64,000 nucleotides of DNA from contig NZ_JACOIJ010000003.1 in assembly GCF_014692495.1 (NCBI RefSeq), positions 124,001-188,000 of the forward strand, given 5' to 3'. This document shows positions 56,133 to 64,000 of the stretch, piece by piece. Source of the DNA: Sphingobacterium litopenaei. GTDB taxonomy: Bacteria > Bacteroidota > Bacteroidia > Sphingobacteriales > Sphingobacteriaceae. The notes beneath the pieces were generated by a model. The model saw only the letters and a list, made by a program, of their open reading frames with translations. It ran no database searches and was not told the DNA's origin. Numbering within the stretch: position 1 is the stretch's first letter; each line of letters opens with the position of its first letter. Position numbers and translations under genes: made by a program.

Positions 56133-56993
56133 ATGAGACAGCTCAAAATTACACAATCGATCACGAATCGTGAATCACAATCTCTTGACAAGTATTTACA
56201 TGAAATTGGTAAAGTTGACTTGATTACTGCTGAAGAAGAGGTAATCTTGGCTCAACGTATTCGCGAGGGGGATCAAGTGGCATTAGAGAAATTAACAAAA
56301 ACCAACTTACGTTTCGTCGTTTCTGTAGCTAAACAATATCAGAATCAAGGTCTTACTTTAGGTGACTTGATTAACGAAGGTAACTTAGGCCTAATCAAAG
56401 CAGCAAAACGTTTTGACGAAACAAAAGGTTTTAAATTCATCTCTTATGCGGTGTGGTGGATTCGTCAATCTATTTTGCAAGCTATCGCTGAACAATCACG
56501 TATCGTTCGTTTACCTTTGAACCAGGTTGGTTCATTGAGCAAAATCAGCAAAGCTTTCTCAAAATTAGAACAAGAGTACGAACGCGAGCCTTCTCCAGAA
56601 GAATTAGCAGATATCTTAGAAACTACGGTAGATAAAGTTTCGGATACATTGAGTAATTCGGGTAGACACGTTTCAATGGATGCACCATTTGTACAAGGTG
56701 AAGAAAATACACTATTAGATGTATTGGAAAACTCTGACCCAGATACAGATAGTTCATTGATCGACGAGTCATTATCAGAAGAAATCAAACGTTCCCTATC
56801 TACATTAACAGAAAGAGAAAGAGAGATTATCGTATTATTCTTCGGATTAGGATCTAATCACCCACTATCACTTGAGGAAATCGGTGAAAAATTTAATTTA
56901 ACAAGAGAGCGTGTACGTCAAATCAAAGACAAAGCATTACAACGTCTACGTCACACTTCTCGTAGCAAAATTTTAAAATCTTACTTAGGCTAA
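56133..56993 (+). CDS. rpoD: Primary sigma factor RpoD (short Bacteroidota form)
   Basis: This 286-residue sigma-70 starts [20 protein letters not shown], without region 1.1, as in other Bacteroidota primary sigma factors. Regions 1.2 ([20 protein letters not shown]), 2 ([20 protein letters not shown]), 3 and 4 ([20 protein letters not shown]) are complete. It recognises the -33/-7 promoters noted across this window. Single gene with its own terminator. Confidence 0.97.
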   Translation: MRQLKITQSITNRESQSLDKYLHEIGKVDLITAEEEVILAQRIREGDQVALEKLTKTNLRFVVSVAKQYQNQGLTLGDLINEGNLGLIKAAKRFDETKGFKFISYAVWWIRQSILQAIAEQSRIVRLPLNQVGSLSKISKAFSKLEQEYEREPSPEELADILETTVDKVSDTLSNSGRHVSMDAPFVQGEENTLLDVLENSDPDTDSSLIDESLSEEIKRSLSTLTEREREIIVLFFGLGSNHPLSLEEIGEKFNLTRERVRQIKDKALQRLRHTSRSKILKSYLG

Positions 56994-57017
56994 TAATATA
57001 GCCCATACAAAATTTGA

Positions 57018-57043
57018 AAAGCGCAAGATGATCCTTGCGCTTT
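57018..57043 (+). terminator. rpoD terminator
   Basis: AAAGCGCAAG (57018-57027) and its complement (57034-57043) form a 10-bp stem with a 6-nt loop, followed by ATTTTTT. Confidence 0.92.
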
Positions 57044-57196
57044 ATTTTTTGCCAAAACTTCATTATTCTAATAAACAATCTGAAATAATGTCCTTATAAT
57101 TTATTCAGAACAGACAAAATTTCCGATTTTATACTTCCAAAACCTATAGGCATTCCATTTGTTAAAATATGTATGTAAACCGAAAGGAAAACAGAT

Positions 57197-59797
57197 ATGA
57201 ATTTTAACAATTACACTATCAAAGCTCAGGAAGCCATACAAAAGGCTTCAGAAATTGCGACAGCAAATCAGCAACAAGCAATTGAGCCTGCACATATACT
57301 AAAAGCATTACTAAGCGTCGATGAAAATGTTATTTCGCATTTACTTAAAAAGCTTAATGCAAATAGCAATTACATTAGCACGGAAACCGATAAACTGGTA
57401 GATGCATTACCAAAGGTATCGGGAAGCAATATTTATCTAAGTAATAATGCGGCATCAGTTCTTCAGAAAGCACAAAGCTATTTGAAAGAATTTAATGACG
57501 AATATGTGTCAATAGAACATCTTTTATTAGCACTTCTCTCCTCTTCAGACAAAGTGGGGAGTCTCTTAAAAGATCAAGGAATAAATGAAAAAGATTTAAA
57601 ATTAGCTATAAAAGAATTGAGAGGAAATAATAGAGTGACAGACCCAAATGCAGAAGCTACATATAATGCATTAGGCAAATACGCACGCAACTTGAATGAG
57701 TTCGCAGAATCAGGAAAATTAGATCCTGTAATCGGACGTGATGAAGAAATTCGGCGTGTGATGCAGATTCTATCGCGTAGAACGAAGAATAATCCAATAT
57801 TGGTCGGTGAGCCAGGTGTAGGTAAAACTGCGATTGCTGAAGGTATTGCGCATCGTATCATCAAAGGTGACGCACCAGAAAATTTGAAATCTAAGACTGT
57901 ATTCTCCCTAGATATGGGAGCATTGATTGCTGGGGCGAAATATAAAGGTGAATTTGAAGAGCGCTTGAAAGCTGTGGTAAAAGAGGTGTCGGATTCTGAT
58001 GGAGAAATCATCTTATTCATCGATGAGATTCATACATTAGTTGGCGCAGGTGGTGGCGAAGGGGCAATGGATGCCGCTAATATCTTGAAACCTGCTTTAG
58101 CGCGTGGAGAATTGCGTGCTATCGGTGCGACAACGCTGAATGAGTACCAAAAATATTTTGAAAAGGATAAAGCCCTTGAGCGTCGCTTCCAAAAGGTGAT
58201 GGTCGAAGAACCGGATACACAAGATGCTATTTCAATCCTTCGTGGTTTGAAAGAACGTTACGAAACGCACCACAAAGTGCGTATTCTCGACGAATCGATT
58301 ATAGCGGCTGTGGAACTATCACAACGTTATATCACAGATCGTTTCCTACCAGATAAAGCGATTGACTTAGTCGATGAAGCGGCTTCTAAATTGCGTTTGG
58401 AAATGGATTCGGTGCCAGAAGCTGTTGATGAATTAGATCGTCGTATCATGCAACTAGAAATTGAGCGTGAAGCGATCAAACGCGAGAAAGATGAGAAAAA
58501 GGTAGCTGAATTATCGGAGACTATTGCGAATCTTTCGGCTGAACGTGATTCGTTGAAAGCAGCTTGGCAAGCCGAGAAAACACTCGTTGATCGCGTGAAC
58601 CAAGAAGTGCAAAATATAGAGAACTATAAATTAGAAGCTGATCAAGCCGAACGTGCAGGTGATTATGGTAAAGTTGCTGAATTACGCTACGGAAAAATCA
58701 AAGAAGCACAAGATACGGTAGAAAAATTGAAAGCTGAACTAAGCGAAAAACAAAAAAGCTCACGTATGCTGAAAGAAGAAGTTACCGCTGAAGATATCGC
58801 AGATGTGGTATCCCGTTGGACTGGTATTCCAGTAAGCAAAATGGTACAATCGGAACGTGAGAAATTGTTAAACTTAGAAACAGAATTACACAAACGTGTT
58901 GCTGGTCAAGAAGAAGCTATTGAAGCGATTTCGGATGCTATCCGTCGTTCACGAGCTGGTTTAAGTGATGCTAAACGTCCTATTGGATCATTTATCTTCT
59001 TAGGTACTACGGGGGTAGGTAAAACGGAATTAGCAAAAGCTTTAGCTGAGTTCTTATTCGATGATGAGCAAGCCTTGGTACGTATCGACATGTCAGAATA
59101 TCAAGAACGTCATTCGGTATCACGATTGATCGGTGCGCCTCCAGGATATGTGGGTTATGATGAAGGTGGTCAATTGACTGAAGCAGTTCGTCGTCGTCCT
59201 TATTCTGTTGTGTTATTGGATGAGATTGAAAAAGCGCATCCGGACGTATTTAACATTTTGTTACAAGTATTGGATGATGGACATTTGACTGACAACAAAG
59301 GTCGTGTCGTAAACTTCAAAAATACAATTATCATCATGACTTCGAATACAGGTTCGCACATTATCCAAGAGAATTTCTCTACGCTGACAGAGGTGAATCG
59401 TGATGAGATCATAGCGAAAACAAAAGACGAAGTTTTTGAATTATTACAAAAATCTATTCGTCCTGAGTTTTTGAACCGTATTGATGAGATCATTATGTTC
59501 ACTCCGTTGAGCAGAAATGAAATCGGAGATATTGTACGTATGCAGTTCCATCACGTTACTCGTCAATTGGCTGAACAAAATATTCAATTGACAGCGACAG
59601 AAGAAGCTTTGGATTGGTTAGCACAGTTGGGTTACGATCCGATTTACGGTGCACGTCCATTGAAACGTGTTATTCAAAAACGAATTTTGAACGAATTGTC
59701 CAAAGAAATATTAGCTGGCAAAGTAACTTCAGATTCAATTATTCAATTGGATGTGTTCGATGGCAAGTTTGTATTCTTAAATACATCAGAAGGATAA
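57197..59797 (+). CDS. clpB: ATP-dependent chaperone ClpB
   Basis: This 866-residue Hsp100 has an N domain ([17 protein letters not shown]), NBD1 with [13 protein letters not shown] and a middle coiled-coil domain (about 410-530). NBD2 follows with [14 protein letters not shown]. The coiled M domain and the absence of a ClpP-binding loop mark ClpB rather than ClpA/C. It dissolves protein aggregates with DnaK. The ATG at 57197 follows a GAAAGGAAAACAG ribosome-binding stretch. Codon use shows a modest change near 57,700, but the frame is continuous. Confidence 0.98.
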   Translation: MNFNNYTIKAQEAIQKASEIATANQQQAIEPAHILKALLSVDENVISHLLKKLNANSNYISTETDKLVDALPKVSGSNIYLSNNAASVLQKAQSYLKEFNDEYVSIEHLLLALLSSSDKVGSLLKDQGINEKDLKLAIKELRGNNRVTDPNAEATYNALGKYARNLNEFAESGKLDPVIGRDEEIRRVMQILSRRTKNNPILVGEPGVGKTAIAEGIAHRIIKGDAPENLKSKTVFSLDMGALIAGAKYKGEFEERLKAVVKEVSDSDGEIILFIDEIHTLVGAGGGEGAMDAANILKPALARGELRAIGATTLNEYQKYFEKDKALERRFQKVMVEEPDTQDAISILRGLKERYETHHKVRILDESIIAAVELSQRYITDRFLPDKAIDLVDEAASKLRLEMDSVPEAVDELDRRIMQLEIEREAIKREKDEKKVAELSETIANLSAERDSLKAAWQAEKTLVDRVNQEVQNIENYKLEADQAERAGDYGKVAELRYGKIKEAQDTVEKLKAELSEKQKSSRMLKEEVTAEDIADVVSRWTGIPVSKMVQSEREKLLNLETELHKRVAGQEEAIEAISDAIRRSRAGLSDAKRPIGSFIFLGTTGVGKTELAKALAEFLFDDEQALVRIDMSEYQERHSVSRLIGAPPGYVGYDEGGQLTEAVRRRPYSVVLLDEIEKAHPDVFNILLQVLDDGHLTDNKGRVVNFKNTIIIMTSNTGSHIIQENFSTLTEVNRDEIIAKTKDEVFELLQKSIRPEFLNRIDEIIMFTPLSRNEIGDIVRMQFHHVTRQLAEQNIQLTATEEALDWLAQLGYDPIYGARPLKRVIQKRILNELSKEILAGKVTSDSIIQLDVFDGKFVFLNTSEG

Positions 59798-59820
59798 TAT
59801 TTTAATAATTCTCCTTTCGT

Positions 59821-59856
59821 AAAAAGGTTCTTTTCAGCAATGAAAAGAACCTTTTT
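59821..59856 (+). terminator. clpB terminator
   Basis: A perfect 15-bp stem (AAAAAGGTTCTTTTC, 59821-59835, complement 59842-59856) with a 6-nt loop ends in a T-run. Confidence 0.95.
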
Positions 59857-60098
59857 ATGTTTAATAAATTAACAGTTATGTTGTGCATCAAAATATAATA
59901 AATTGAATAAGAATCAATTCGTTATTCTTACTTATATTTATCCATGAAAAAAATCTGATTCACTTTTTATGGGAATACATAAGAATTATTAATGCTATGT
60001 ATTTTAAATATTACACAATAATTTTAACTAAAATTTTATAAATTTAAAATATATTTATTGGATTACATTTTATTTTTTCATAGAATAATTTTATCTAA
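59857..60098. other. AT-rich intergenic region before the sulfatase
   Basis: The clpB-sulfatase gap is about 300 bp including the terminator. It is very AT-rich and shows no gene and no clear TAnnTTTG promoter. It presumably contains the sulfatase promoter. Confidence 0.4.
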
Positions 60099-61517
60099 AT
60101 GCAGAAAATAAGAAAATTTATTACAATTATCCTATTTACATTAGCCATATCAGTGAATGGGCAAACTAGGAACCCAAATATTGTGTTTATAATGGCGGAT
60201 GATTTAGGTATTGGGGATCTTGGTGCGTATGGCCAAACTAAAATCAAAACACCAAATATAGACAAATTGGCTCAGCAGGGCGCAAAATTCACCCAATTCT
60301 ATGCTGGCACTTCTGTATGTGCACCCTCACGCGCGTCTTTAATGACAGGAAAGCATACAGGTCATACTTATGTGCGTGGAAACAAAGAAATCGAGCCCGA
60401 AGGTCAAGAACCCTTAGCTGACTCCATACGAACTTTTGCGATGGATCTACAGCAAAATGGATATGTAACTGGAGCATTTGGGAAATGGGGACTTGGAATG
60501 GTCGGAACTAGCGGAGATCCTAACCTCAAAGGATTCGATACCTTTTATGGATATAATTGTCAGCGACAATCACACCGCTACTACCCTACGCATTTGTGGC
60601 ACAATGACAAACGTGTGATCCTTGCTGGAAATAATTTAGCAGACAAAGTTCATTATGCGCCTACTCTTATTCAAGAACAGACGTTGAAATTTATTGATGA
60701 CAATAAACAAAAACCATTCTTCCTTTTTGTTCCTACAGTATTGCCTCATGCTGAATTAGCTGGCCCTGATGATGAATATTTCAAAATGTATGAAAATGCT
60801 TTTGTGGAGACTCCACACAAAGGTCAAGATTATGGGCCAAATGCAACCATAGGTGGATATGCTTCTGTGGACAAGCCACGCGCGACCTATGCTGCAATGA
60901 TCACTCGAATGGATGCTTACGTGGGTCAAATAATAGAAAAACTTGATGAATTAGGATTGCGCGAAAATACAATTATCCTATTTACAAGTGACAACGGTGC
61001 ACATCGTGAAGGTGGAGCTGATCCTGATTTTTTCAACAGTACAGCAGGTTTTAAAGGCGTCAAAAGGTCGCTATATGAAGGAGGTGTACGTACTCCACTA
61101 ATCGTAAATTGGAAAAACAAAATTGCTCCCAATCAAGATATTAAACATGTTGGAGCATTTTGGGATGTGTACAACACTATATTAGAACTCGCTAATTTAA
61201 CACCATCTACTCAAAATGATGGCATATCTTTTTTGCCGACACTCGTAAAGAATACAAAGCAAAAGAAACATAAATATTTGTATTGGGAATTTCATGAAGA
61301 TGGAGGAAGACAAGCAGTTCTATCCAAAAGCTGGAAATTGATTAAACAGAAAGTCGGATCACCTAAAGATTCTTACTATGAGCTATATAATATTGACAAA
61401 GATCCGTTCGAACAAAATAATTTAGCGACTTCAAATCCTAAAAAAGTTAAACAACTTGCTATGCTGATAGAAGAAGCGCATATTGAAAGTGAAATATATC
61501 CTTTGTTAGCTAAATAA
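60099..61517 (+). CDS. S1-family sulfatase, exported
   Basis: This 472-residue sulfatase has a signal peptide (ITIILFTLAISVNGQ) and metal-binding NIVFIMADDLGIGDLG (Asp34/Asp35). The formylglycine motif C-x-P-S-R begins at Cys74 in SVCAPSRASLMTG. Further ligands lie in ILFTSDNGAHREGG. Cys74 must be matured by a formylglycine-generating or anSME-type enzyme, not in this window. It removes sulfate from a glycan or small ester in the periplasm; the substrate is unknown. A gene for a secreted unknown protein follows after 35 bp. Confidence 0.94.
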   Translation: MQKIRKFITIILFTLAISVNGQTRNPNIVFIMADDLGIGDLGAYGQTKIKTPNIDKLAQQGAKFTQFYAGTSVCAPSRASLMTGKHTGHTYVRGNKEIEPEGQEPLADSIRTFAMDLQQNGYVTGAFGKWGLGMVGTSGDPNLKGFDTFYGYNCQRQSHRYYPTHLWHNDKRVILAGNNLADKVHYAPTLIQEQTLKFIDDNKQKPFFLFVPTVLPHAELAGPDDEYFKMYENAFVETPHKGQDYGPNATIGGYASVDKPRATYAAMITRMDAYVGQIIEKLDELGLRENTIILFTSDNGAHREGGADPDFFNSTAGFKGVKRSLYEGGVRTPLIVNWKNKIAPNQDIKHVGAFWDVYNTILELANLTPSTQNDGISFLPTLVKNTKQKKHKYLYWEFHEDGGRQAVLSKSWKLIKQKVGSPKDSYYELYNIDKDPFEQNNLATSNPKKVKQLAMLIEEAHIESEIYPLLAK

Positions 61518-61552
61518 AGAGCATTAATCACTAATAATTAAACTATATAATT

Positions 61553-62722
61553 ATGAGAATATTCCTATTAATCCTTTTTATAACCAACCATCTCATACTT
61601 TCTGCTCAAGATAAAATCCAAAAACTAATAGTAGCAGAATTTATGGAAGGAAATGGATCCTTTAATTATGTGACCAGCTATAATTTCAAAAATGGAATAT
61701 TTATTGGAAAAGACACCATTATCCAGATCGGCGATAGAAAGGATGGATTTAAAACTTCTCGCGTTGGCTTTAGTAACTATAGCGGAATCATCTATAAAAA
61801 CAAATATTACATTCCTTCTTATGGAAGTGTGATAGATTTGAAACAATCTTCAATAATTAAAACAGAAGATGGTGACCATTTTATTGCAATTCACAACAAT
61901 TCGGATACTCTTATTTTTTACAGGAATAATTCATTCACAGGCAAAGGATATTTAGCTCTAAACCTTAACTCAAAAGCATACGATTTTATTACTGAAAATA
62001 CATGGTATAAACCCCGAAAAGATAGAAGTAATCCTAATAATACGCACTATTTGGAACTCGACCGCACAAATCTACCTTATAAAATCTGGTTAAATGATTA
62101 TTCAGGAAATCGAAAATTAATCATAGAAGATGTAAAGTCTGGTCCAGCCATGTATTCAGATGCTCAATTTCCAAACATTGAAACCTATTGGGTGGATAAT
62201 ACGTCTTTTCTCTACGTAGTTCATCATCGTCTAATAGATACGCTTAAAAAAGATATGTATCATAAAGTAGCAATTAGAAGATATAATATTGATTCAGACA
62301 TAGACGAGGAGTTTTATACACACGATTCTTTATCTAAAGGAATACTAAATGGTTATTTTAAGGTTGATCCTATGAATCATCTTCTGCATAAAGCATCGAG
62401 CAATGATTATTATTTAGTGGATTTAACTCATAAGAAGTTATCGATTACAAACAGGTTTAACGTAAATGCTAATTTTGAATACTCTAGCAAAACTGCTCAA
62501 AATGATTTTGATAGGACATTTTACTTTAATGGTAACGAAATTGGTAATAAATGGTCAAATACGGTATATGCGACTAGAAATTCAATTGCTATAACCTATG
62601 GAGAATATAAATCCAATCTTGGTTACCCTAAAGGACTTCAGATATGGACAAAACAAACTAATGAATGGCTAATATTTGATATCCCTTGGGTCAATGCAAT
62701 ATTGGGCTGGATGGAAGAATAA
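61553..62722 (+). CDS. Secreted protein of unknown function
   Basis: This 389-residue protein has a signal peptide (FLLILFITNHLILSAQ) followed by beta-rich sequence with many Tyr, Asn and Asp residues (GFSNYSGIIYKNKYYIPSYG, then YWVDNTSFLYVVHHRLIDTL), which hints at a beta-propeller. No catalytic motif is recognised. It starts 35 bp after the sulfatase stop and is probably co-transcribed with it. Confidence 0.75.
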   Translation: MRIFLLILFITNHLILSAQDKIQKLIVAEFMEGNGSFNYVTSYNFKNGIFIGKDTIIQIGDRKDGFKTSRVGFSNYSGIIYKNKYYIPSYGSVIDLKQSSIIKTEDGDHFIAIHNNSDTLIFYRNNSFTGKGYLALNLNSKAYDFITENTWYKPRKDRSNPNNTHYLELDRTNLPYKIWLNDYSGNRKLIIEDVKSGPAMYSDAQFPNIETYWVDNTSFLYVVHHRLIDTLKKDMYHKVAIRRYNIDSDIDEEFYTHDSLSKGILNGYFKVDPMNHLLHKASSNDYYLVDLTHKKLSITNRFNVNANFEYSSKTAQNDFDRTFYFNGNEIGNKWSNTVYATRNSIAITYGEYKSNLGYPKGLQIWTKQTNEWLIFDIPWVNAILGWMEE

Positions 62723-62813
62723 ACTTCTCACTTACCTCCAGGTAACCTCATCAACTTTTAGTACATTACGGCATGTCATTTGATGATTATATATCAAAAA
62801 GAAAGGCTTAAAA

Positions 62814-63827
62814 ATGAAAGTTAAAAATATCCAAAAAGTGACAGGTCCAATGCCTATTGGCGATCCATTTATTATGGGTGCATACCATTATGACAAATAC
62901 CCAGAAGGCAATGGCAAATTTGGTCCTAAAGCGTCCTTGGATGGTAAAAATTTGGGTAATGATTTTGATAGTAATGCAGAATGGCGCATGTATCATGGTA
63001 AAGAAATTCCTGGTTTTCCATTTCACCCACATAGAGGATTTGAAATTATTACGATAGCTGAGGAAGGTTATGCCGATCACTTCGATTCAAAAGGCTCAAA
63101 AGGTCGTTATGGTGAAGGTGATGTACAATTAATGAGTGCAGGGTCAGGTGTATTGCATGGCGAAATGTTTCCATTGATTCACGAAGACAAAGAAAATCCG
63201 TTGCGCTTATTCCAAATTTGGCTTAACCTGCCAGCTTCCAGCAAAATGACAGAACCTCAATATAAAATGCTTTGGCACGAAAAGATTCCTGTAACAAAAG
63301 TCGGTGACGAGGCAAAAGTGAAAGTGATTCTAGGTGAATATAATGGTGTAAAATCCATAGAAGCTCTTCCCTACTCTTGGGCAAAAGATCCTAATCATCA
63401 TGTAGGGGTGGCTTTAATAGACTTAGCACCAAATGCTTCATACACTCTAAATGCTGTATCAGATACTATGAATAGATTTTTATTCTTTTATGATGGAAAA
63501 GGGGTGGTTTCAATTGAAGATTATAGTCTTCAACCTAACTATATAGCAGATTTAGAGGGAGGTGAGGAAATTATCATTAAAAACGGTTCAGAACGAGCTA
63601 AATTATTAATTTTAGAAGGAGAACCAATTAATGAGCCTGTGGCAGCTTACGGTCCTTTTGTCATGAATACTAAAGAAGAATTAGACCAGTCTTTTGCAGA
63701 ATACCGCAGAACGCAATTTGGTGGCTGGCCATGGGGGCATGAAGAAATTGACGTTGTTCATCCAAAAGATGCGGGAAGGTTTGCCAGTTATAATTTTGGC
63801 AAAATCATCGACAACCCAAATTTATAA
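62814..63827 (+). CDS. Pirin-family protein
   Basis: This 337-residue bicupin has the pirin metal site: His71 and His73 in FHPHRGFEIIT, and His115 and Glu117 in GSGVLHGEM. Pirins bind iron; some have quercetinase activity and some act as regulators. The C-terminal cupin (AKLLILEGEPINEPVAAYGP) is also typical. A strong hairpin follows the stop. Function in this organism is not evident. Confidence 0.93.
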   Translation: MKVKNIQKVTGPMPIGDPFIMGAYHYDKYPEGNGKFGPKASLDGKNLGNDFDSNAEWRMYHGKEIPGFPFHPHRGFEIITIAEEGYADHFDSKGSKGRYGEGDVQLMSAGSGVLHGEMFPLIHEDKENPLRLFQIWLNLPASSKMTEPQYKMLWHEKIPVTKVGDEAKVKVILGEYNGVKSIEALPYSWAKDPNHHVGVALIDLAPNASYTLNAVSDTMNRFLFFYDGKGVVSIEDYSLQPNYIADLEGGEEIIIKNGSERAKLLILEGEPINEPVAAYGPFVMNTKEELDQSFAEYRRTQFGGWPWGHEEIDVVHPKDAGRFASYNFGKIIDNPNL

Positions 63828-63829
63828 AT

Positions 63830-63858
63830 AGAAGAGCGTTCTTAAGGAACGCTCTTCT
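63830..63858 (+). terminator. Pirin gene terminator
   Basis: AGAAGAGCGTTC (63830-63841) and its complement (63847-63858) form a 12-bp stem with a 5-nt loop. Confidence 0.88.
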
Positions 63859-63939
63859 TTCATTATAGGAGCCTGTAAATTCCTCTCATTTCATTTTTTA
63901 GAATAATTTTAGTATCTTCTGACAAAGTATAATGGAATT

Positions 63940-64000
63940 ATGGATAGTGCTATTTTGATAAGAAAATTCAAACCAGAAGATAGTACCGCATTATTGCAAA
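63940..64000 (+). CDS. Start of a probable GNAT acetyltransferase, cut by the window edge
   Basis: Twenty codons are visible from ATG 63940, reading MDSAILIRKFKPEDSTALLQ. I-R-K-F-K-P-E-D is the usual opening of GNAT N-acetyltransferases. The rest lies outside the window, so the call rests on the start only. Confidence 0.5.
   Translation, partial: MDSAILIRKFKPEDSTALLQ

Overview
The window is AT-rich chromosomal DNA from a member of the Bacteroidota, most likely Sphingobacteriaceae (Sphingobacterium-like). The evidence is a SusC/SusD pair, a short 286-residue primary sigma factor, promoters with a TAnnTTTG -7 box, LytTR/LytS-type two-component genes, a DUF6520-like secreted peptide and an S1 sulfatase. 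No rRNA, tRNA or CRISPR array was recognised. Genus-level assignment is inference.

Layout. 1-4.0 kb: partial AraC regulator, SDR oxidoreductase, ABC-F ATPase and two tiny genes. 4.1-8.5 kb: a minus-strand cassette of a 46-residue peptide, an acyltransferase-like protein, a LytS-like kinase and a LytTR regulator, with a divergent Crp-like regulator and a DUF6520-like peptide. 8.6-14.7 kb: susD, susC and a membrane-anchored TlpA-like thioredoxin, transcribed leftward. 14.7-15.9 kb: a gene-poor stretch with strong palindromes and a small HTH gene.

15.93-35.17 kb is an integrated mobilizable element of about 19.2 kb sitting in the 3' end of mnmE. Its boundaries can be read directly. The resident mnmE now ends with a tail supplied by the element, and the displaced original last codons (F-C-I-G-K-stop, with different synonymous codons) survive at the far end inside an 11-bp direct repeat. 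The right half is an NBU-like backbone: tyrosine integrase, membrane protein, excisionase-like HTH, VapE-type ATPase, Toprim/CHC2 primase, MobC-like protein, relaxase, coiled-coil membrane protein and a GRPRK-type HTH, plus a candidate oriT and 8-bp-period GTAGTCA repeats. The left half is defence-like cargo. One tight operon runs hsdM-hsdS-BroN/Fic-hsdR-phosphoesterase/NTPase and ends at a strong hairpin; a separate Fic gene follows.

35.2-64 kb is housekeeping chromosome: mnmE, a GH144/glucoamylase-like secreted protein, an OmpA-like lipoprotein, gyrA with two downstream TPR genes, serC-serA, lysC-lysA, a cation/proton antiporter with icd and a small gene, a LolE/FtsX-type permease, fmt, rpoD, clpB, a sulfatase, a secreted protein of unknown function, a pirin and the start of a probable GNAT gene. 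Many convergent or terminal genes are separated by perfect hairpins.

Best candidates for something undescribed: (1) the type I R-M operon that also encodes a BroN-Fic fusion and a metallophosphoesterase-P-loop NTPase; (2) the peptide/acyltransferase-like/kinase/regulator cassette at 4.1-7.1 kb.
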